Below, piece after piece: positions 57,805 to 64,000 of a DNA stretch of 64,000 nucleotides (position 1 is its first letter; every line of letters begins with the position of its first letter). The DNA is from Phaseolus vulgaris (lineage: Eukaryota > Streptophyta > Magnoliopsida > Fabales > Fabaceae): the NCBI RefSeq assembly GCF_000499845.2, contig NC_023749.2, positions 7,050,013 to 7,114,012 of the forward strand, read 5' to 3'. A model generated the notes under the pieces. That model had not been told where the DNA came from and ran no database searches. It saw only the letters and a program-made list of their open reading frames with translations. The position numbers were made by a program, and so were the translations under genes.

Positions 57805-59948
57805 GGAAACCTGAAAAGAGTGAAAGGGGTTTGTCTTTGTGAGTTAGGTGGAATGTTTCTTTAGAAAGTTCAGTTGTTGTAGCAGATCTGCATGCTTACA
57901 CATCAATGAAAGGTGGTTTGTCATGGAAATGCAGTTGGATTTTGCTTGGGAAGGCAGGAAAAGAATAGTGAGATCTGAGTAAGAAAAGAAAAAAGATGAA
58001 CATGATAACGTAGCATTCACTTGTAATTCTTGTGAAGTAGCAAAACAATCAAGTGCTAGCGGCTAAGTTAAGGAAAGAGTTTCTAATTAACTTTTGCAAG
58101 ACAATTTTTGATGATGTTAGTATCTGACCTTACGATGCATGGTTTGTGCAACTTGGTCGGTGTTGAATGCCGGCGGGATTATACCAGTTGTCTTTTTTAA
58201 TATCTTTGATTGGGAAGAACGACGGTTTAACATATATCATCGTATATCAGACCAAGCCAAAGAAGGGTGTTAACACAGAGTCATCATATCTTCACAAACT
58301 AACAGTAAATTTCTACATATTATCTTTAATTAGAAGGAAAAATAAGATAGAGAAATATAGATTATGAGAAGATAGAAAAGTTTTAAAAGATTGTAAATTT
58401 TACTGATATTTTTAGTAAAAAATTATTTTTCCTTTTAATTTTAAAAGTTGTAATATGTAACAATTTCCTGTTATGTTTATGAAGATATAGTTTTGAATTA
58501 CCTGCATGCAGCTATTAGATTGGGAAATACTTTCTCTAACCGTATGTTTCGCAGAATCCCACTATTATTGTGTAATTCATTCACAGACAATTATTTGGGT
58601 ATCTCACGGCTTGTATGTTGGGAGGTCCATTTCAAGTTAATATTTTTGGGCATTCTAGAAACTGAAAAGAGATGGGCATCATCGTTGACATTTTTAACAA
58701 TTTCGTGATCTACAACATAGTATGTCTCTCTTTCGGGTTTTGGTCGAACATCAACGTAGCTTTGATTGCTAGGCTACATCTGAGCCAATATTCTAGAATA
58801 ACATGTGAAGAGAAATTCACTGGGAGTCCAACATTTTGCTAGCTTTCTGTTGTTCTGAAGAATATATTATGTGATAATACAAAAAATTTAAAGACATACA
58901 AATTATGCTACACCGTATTTCTGATTTATCAAGCCGAAATGACTTATTGCCAAGTCAAAAAAGAAGAGAAAAAATAAATGTATTTTTGTCTTGTAATATG
59001 GAAAGGTAAAATGAGCTTCCCATCCTTGAAAATTGAGGATTCGAAACAAGAAAAATTATGACAGAGGATACTTAAACTCCAATGAGTTCGTAGCCATTAC
59101 GAAATGGTGTTTAAGAACTATAAATAGAACTTGGTTGGAACTCGAAAAATGAACACCTGAAAGAAGCAGCATGTTGCAATGGGGCTTTCGTAAGTTGCAT
59201 AAAGCACAATGCGAGGATTAACAAAATATGGAAGATGCAAAAGTGTTTCAGCCTTTCTAGTCTAAACATTCAGCAAAACCTGCTAATGCTGTTGTGCAGT
59301 GTGCATGCAATCATCCAAGATGCAATTTGTGAAAGAAAAGGTAAGCTAGGAAAGAACAGTTCTCACCATTCCAATTCTCTCAGCCTCAATCCTCCCCCCT
59401 CAAACCGGTGAGAAAGAGCAAGTAAAAGGTTTTTTAAATTAAACAAGGGGAAGTAAAAAATCTCTTTGCCCCCTAGTTTAACTTTAAATTTCAAGAAAGG
59501 GAAAAAGGTTTCCTCTCTTTCTTTCCTCAAGCATCCCAGAACAAGGGGAAATACTCTCCCTCCATCCGATCACCTACCTTCCTTTGCATTCTCCCCTCCA
59601 CTCAAAATCATACAAACATAGCTTAGGCATCGATTCCATCCAGTAGTAAAAATTATTTGTGTTTCACATCTTTCCATTGGCAAATTAACTTATGATTTTC
59701 AACATAACAAGGAATTTGGCACTTGCAGCATGCTACCAAAACACACTCAAGCATGAAGCACGTCTGGTCACTGGAAAAACATTTACAGTTATACAATTAC
59801 GGGAATCGAACTATTAAGAAAGAGAAGTGTGAAAATAAATACAATATGGAAAATTAAAAAACAGTATTACTCCTCCTGATGCATGTTTCCGTTACAAAAT
59901 GTGACATGATTCTATAATGTACTAGTTTAGATTCCCCACTGGCTCGCT
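57805..59948. other. Intergenic, no gene recognised
   Basis: No convincing coding region or repeat. The last ~300 bp before 59949 would be the 3' UTR of the minus-strand gene that ends there. Confidence 0.5.
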
Positions 59949-60158
59949 TTAGATCTTCTGAAATACTCCATTGCCTGCTGCATTTCTCTCTCTTAATGCA
60001 TCCTCAGCTTTCACTTTCTCAGGAACAAAATCTGAACAAGTAAAAGCAAGGTAAGGTGAAAACAGGGAAAGGTAAACTTAAGAATATGATAGCATTGCAA
60101 CAGGGATATGAATTACCGGAAAGAAAGTCGTATCTCATCTTCTTACTAACAACATTTG
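59949..60158 (-). CDS. Terminal two exons of an unidentified gene (partial)
   Basis: On the minus strand, an acceptor (CGCTTATCCTTTCAG|CA) opens a 42-bp exon (60117-60158) that ends TTCCG|GTAATT. After an 85-bp intron, acceptor TTGCTTTTACTTGTTCAG|AT starts the last exon (59949-60031) with stop TAA at 59949-59951. Joined, the frame stays open and reads NVVSKKMRYDFLSDF, then VPEKVKAEDALRERNAAGNG and VFQKI. Both junctions are canonical with good pyrimidine tracts and preserve phase, which is why I think it is real. I do not recognise the family. Upstream exons must lie to the right of 60158, where copia debris occupies what would be an intron or the broken gene. It could be a functional gene or a truncated remnant. 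Confidence 0.45.
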
Positions 60159-60699
60159 CTGAAAGGATAAGCGGGTGACTAATCAGTGATTGGAAAAGAA
60201 ATATTTAATAGACTCAATGAGCCTGTAAGCAGATACACAATCAAACACAAGGATGAAGGATCAATTCAAATGGCCATAAAACATAGTAGTTCAATAATCC
60301 ACCTAGGTTACACCTTCATACTAAATCTTATTCTACAAAGTGGTTTAGACCTGACTCAATACTACAAAACCAACTTGCAAGATAATTGCAGTATTCCCTA
60401 TTTGATGTGATGAAATCATATTATATTTCCTTTATTTAATATAATCAAATCATATCTTTAAGACTACCTATCAAAGTGGAGCATATGTATCATGGGTCAA
60501 GCTTGTCACAAATGTCATCAACATAAGACTCCTTGAGAGACTTATTGAACATGTTAGCCAATCGGTTGCTAGAGCTAACAAAGTCAATAATGACAAAGAT
60601 TCACGCATGAAGATGACATGTAGGGGAGCTAGTGGCACATGGTGGCATTTGGCTGAGTGGAATAACATAGTGGTTGCCAAAGAAGCATGTCTTGGTTCG
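60159..60699. other. Spacer with LTR-like words
   Basis: No gene. 'GTGGTTTAGACCTGACTCAA' at 60341 resembles 'ATGGTTTAGGCTTAACTCAA' at 62276, words common in legume LTR ends, so this probably belongs to the same degraded element as the gag fragments further right. Confidence 0.4.
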
Positions 60700-61130
60700 C
60701 AAGGTAGAGTTCAAAGAACACAATGGCTGTCGAAGAGCAAAAAATGCTCGAAGGATGCAGTGGTTTTTAGAGAGCAAAAAATGCCCAGAGAGAGCAATGA
60801 ATGTCACATAACGAAAATGGATAAAAGGTATGACGCTGCGAAAGAGAAAAAAATCTCAAAGGGAAAGCAACTACTAGAGAGAAAGTATGCTCAAAAAACA
60901 AAAGTGCTTAGAGGACGTGGCAATTGTCAAGAAGAAAAAATTATCAGAGAGTGCCACAATTACCAAAGAGAAAAAATGCTCGAAGGGCCTAAGAGCTACT
61001 AAAGAGCAAAAAATGCTTGGAGAGTGAGACGCCTCTCATAAAGCAAAAGTGCTCGACAAGTGCAGTGACAGCCAGAGAGCAAAAATGTTTGGAAGGTGCA
61101 TCTGCAAAGAGCATAAAATGTTGCAGCAGA
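60700..61130 (+). repeat. Degenerate repeats of an AGAGCAAAAAATGCTCGAAGG motif
   Basis: Variants of this ~21-bp motif recur at irregular spacing: GAGCAAAAAATGCTCGAAGG (60737), GAGCAAAAAATGCCCAGAGA (60774), GAGAAAAAATGCTCGAAGGG (60969), GAGCAAAAAATGCTTGGAGA (61003), AAGCAAAAGTGCTCGACAAG (61041) and GAGCAAAAATGTTTGGAAGG (61077). This is a decayed minisatellite; open plus-strand frames here are by-products. Confidence 0.65.
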
Positions 61131-61489
61131 GTGAGTAATGTTTACTTAGGAGAAAAAGTCATGGTGACAAAGTCAAGGCCAATACATATAAGGAAAAAGT
61201 CATGACCTAACAAGAGATCAGTAACAAAACAGGTCACTGAAGATGGTACAACTTTGATACTGTTGAAGATCCCGCATGAACTAAAGATATGGTTAAATTA
61301 TAGTATATAAGAGGGTGTAAGCCTCACCTTGCAAGTAAATTTTGTAACATTGAGTTAGGTTTATACCCACTTTCTAAAATGGCATTAGAATCTATACTAG
61401 CAAGTTTGTTGGACCTAATGTCATCTACTATCGGATCACCTATAAACATCGAGTCATATGCTCGAGATATCCAGTTCTCATCATGAAAA

Positions 61490-61735
61490 GGTGTGTTGAA
61501 GATTCCACAATTACTTCAAAGAAGCTTAATGGAAAAAATTATTTGTCTTGGTTTGCCCTGGTTTAACTGTGGTTTATTGGTCAAGGTTTTCTTGACCACT
61601 AAGATGGTAATGCAATACCATCAGAAAAAGTTAAATAGTGGAAAAAGATGGATTTTCAGTTGCCTTGTTGTGGCAATCTATGTAATCCAATATATTGGGA
61701 ATTCTTGGAAGCATATATTCCATACTTCTATCTCA
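61490..61735 (+). mobile_element. Ty1-copia gag fragment 1
   Basis: Reads TSKKLNGKNYLSWFALV, a stop, LWFIGQGFLDH, then KVKxWKKMDFQLP and CGNLCNP. This follows the copia gag N-terminus pattern KLNGxNYLSWSxSVxLW...GQGxxDHL...WKxxDxQLxxLLWxS. It has in-frame stops and shifts. Confidence 0.7.
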
Positions 61736-62049
61736 AGTTGGTATCAGATCGAGTTTATCTTGCTCAATTTGTCACTGTCTAGTAAGTACATTGTTGGGCA
61801 CCATTGTCTTTTCTCTCCAATGAGCACCTAGTTGTGTTCATCTCATCAAGCAATGAAAGACCCTACCATCATCATCGCCATTTGTGCCTGACACAACAGA
61901 TTTTTCCTAAGTGCACCAGATTTAGAGAGCCTCTTCAAGTGACAGAGAACCTCACTAATCACTAAGGCAAATTCCTCCACAGATCGCCACAACCGGCATC
62001 TTTGCATAGTCAACCTAGGAACATGTAATCCATTCACTGCCTTCTAGTC

Positions 62050-62265
62050 TCTATCTTGGTCAGCATCGATTAAACTATGGCTTCTTTGCTAAGGTTTTAA
62101 TGACCACTTGGAAGAAGGTGGTAGTACAATATCATCAAACAAAGTTGAACAGGAAGAGATGGATTTTCAGCTTTGTGCCATGTTGTGGCAATCTATGAAA
62201 CCCAATATATTAGGAACTCTTTTAAGCATGTTTTCCCTACTTCTATTCTATCTCAAGTGGTACCA
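62050..62265 (+). mobile_element. Ty1-copia gag fragment 2
   Basis: Reads SASIKLWLLC, a stop, GFNDHLEEGGSTISSNKVEQ, EEMDFQLCAMLWQSMKPNIL. It is a second copy of the same gag region as 61490-61735, in direct orientation about 0.55 kb away. The better-kept QLCAMLWQS block confirms the family assignment. Confidence 0.7.
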
Positions 62266-64000
62266 TCTTACACAATGGTTTAGGCTTAACTCAACCGTAC
62301 AAAACTGACTTATAAGTTGGGATTACCCCCACTTACATGTTGTATTTTGACACCATCTCTAGGGTTTTTCCTAGTACTTACGATGGTCATTTTTTAAAAT
62401 TTTGAATGCCAATCAATTACCAATGGTTTCACAATATTCACACACTCCTTGTTTTTGCTCTTACTAAAGAGATCAATGTTAATGAAACCAAAGGTCTGTA
62501 GCAGATTAATATTGTTTCCTAATCAATGGGTGAGATTAGAGACATTCCTCTTGACTCTTGCTCTTTTTTCCTTTCTGGGTACATTTTTCCTTCAATATTG
62601 CACAGGGAAAGAGAAGGTAGTCTTTGCAAAAGCTTTGAGAGACAGTAATTTTAAAAACGATCAATAGCATGCATTTGAAAAACATGTACCATTCCTTTTG
62701 CAATTGCTCAGCATCGAGGAAGTTGAACAATTTTACCTTATCTCTGCACCATTAAGGCATAATCTCATATTAGTTTACTTTTTATTATACATTATTAGAA
62801 TATAGATTTCCACAACCAAGTGACTGTGCAGAACCTGTTGCAGTTATTAAATGTAGTTTACTGCCGTTACAAGTTGGAGGTGTGCAGAATCTTGCAAGGT
62901 TTGATGATGACCTTCATAACTGAATGAGCTGATAGCTATATAGAAGTGAACAGAATAAATTATTCAAATAGAGAGGTTGTGCTAAGCTACATATTAATTA
63001 CCTAGTTCACAAATAAAACTCTTCAGTGTGGATATGGGCGCGTGGTATGCTACTTGGTAAATATATGGTACATGGGGGTATATTTGGTTTATATATTATT
63101 TAAATAATATGTTTGCTAATAACATTTAGTACCTAATGATATGATTCTTTAGAGAAATTTTAAAAAGTTGCATAATATATTTTTGTCTATTTCCCCTCCC
63201 AAAAAATAATTCTCTGATTATATATTTTTAACTTCTTTCCTTATAAACCCCTCTTGAGGCCTCTTCCTGATTCAAAAGCATCTGTTTGACAATTCTATTC
63301 CACCTTGATCATCATCTTCTTCCAACTTGCATTGTCCTAATTGAGTCCCCCTTACATTGTTTTCTTCCAAAAGTGACTTTTCCTCTTCCCATCTTCCATC
63401 ATCTCTTACTGATCTTCATTGACCACGTGTCTATCTGCACTCAAACTCCTCTTGATCCATTTCAAACAAAGGTACGCAACTTCAACTCCCAAAACATCAA
63501 TGATTGCATACTAATGCCAAACACATTGTGAATCGGTACACAAGACCATCCATTTTTCCATTTGTTAAGTGATTTTCTATTGATAGCACAGATCTAAATG
63601 TTCCTTAATTCACACTACATGGAAAGAATTCAATATTTACTATAATGAATTTGATGTGGGATAGCTACTAGAGTCTAGACTGAGAACTTCACTGAATCAG
63701 ATTGAAATCAGTATGATACTCCCTATCTTAAGACTAAACCCTTTCAAAAACTTACCACCCTCACCTCAAAAGTGTAACCAACAAAATGATCAGGAATTCT
63801 ACTCAAGCAGTTCATCTTCTAAGTATATTTTAAAAAAATGTCAAACTATAAGTATAAGCCTAAAACTAAAAAAGCCTGCAAATTTTCAATCAATATATAG
63901 AAATATATCCTTCAATTCCCAAAACATGGATATTAGCATCAATGTCGGAAAAGCAATCAGCTAGAAAATGTTATTGGACCATCTATCTAGAGTACCTCAG
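62266..64000. other. Right-hand intergenic region
   Basis: LTR-like words continue to about 62345 (GGTTTAGGCTTAACTCAACC, then CTTATAAGTTGGGATTACCC). Beyond that I see no gene, splice-supported exon or repeat I can support. Short frames at 62449-62667 and 63286-63531 show no family features. Confidence 0.4.

Noticed and set aside
60607..61002. 131-aa plus-strand open frame
   Set aside because: Runs through the degenerate AGAGCAAAAAATGCTC repeats; Lys/Glu/Arg-rich by composition, with no recognisable domain.
61739..61748. TGGTATCAGA, resembling a tRNA-iMet primer-binding site of a copia element
   Set aside because: It lies at the end of a gag-like repeat rather than after an LTR end, and the matching place in the second gag copy (about 62258) reads TGGTACCATC. 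Its position does not fit a primer-binding site.

Overview
This is a plant nuclear window, most likely from a phaseoloid legume. The basis is short-intron genes of two plant families (fasciclin-like arabinogalactan proteins, FLA; epidermal patterning factor-like peptides, EPFL), CACTACAAGAAA-type CACTA MITEs, Ty1-copia and L1-type LINE remnants, and AT-rich spacers. The legume placement is an inference from the repeat styles; no search was run.

Layout. (1) 1-18452: a head-to-tail satellite of about 1.01-kb units, 18 full copies plus a partial one, almost identical to each other, running off the left edge. Its sequence style (TATTTATA box, GGGCC motifs, 'GGTGCTCCGATGCCAAAGT') suggests derivation from a retrotransposon LTR. 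(2) 18.45-24.4 kb: transposon debris, including an internally deleted Ty1-copia element with both LTR-like ends, a 403-bp palindromic CACTA MITE with a perfect 3-bp target duplication, and the first copy of a 2.1-kb duplicated block. (3) 24.5-42.8 kb: a rearranged FLA-EPFL module present three times: FLA pseudogene (24502-26250) plus EPFL-1; FLA 3' stub (30621-30771) plus EPFL-2; tiny FLA stub (33.9 kb) and EPFL-3, the last now facing an intact FLA on the minus strand (41958-42833). Between copies lie the second duplicated block, a broken copia reverse transcriptase, a dead 3-kb LINE and minisatellites. (4) 43.3-44.2 kb: a fold-back MULE-type element with a 9-bp target duplication and ten palindromic cores; an older relative sits at 40.3-41.6 kb. 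(5) 46.2-57.7 kb: four more intact minus-strand FLA genes, two of them a very recent duplicate pair, plus an orphan FLA promoter whose gene is gone. (6) 57.8-64 kb: spacer, two terminal exons of an unidentified minus-strand gene, and copia gag fragments.

Biology. The five intact FLAs each have a signal peptide, one fasciclin domain between Pro/Ala-rich arabinogalactan stretches, and a hydrophobic C-terminus suited to a GPI anchor, the single-domain architecture of FLA11/FLA12-like proteins of the cell surface and wall. The three EPFLs are secreted six-cysteine peptides expected to act on ERECTA-family/TMM receptors. The locus appears to be a birth-and-death cluster in which duplication, microhomology deletion and transposon insertion have made and broken copies. 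I found no rRNA, tRNA or CRISPR, and nothing that amounts to a new biochemical system. The most unusual items are the homogeneous satellite and the joint FLA-EPFL amplification.
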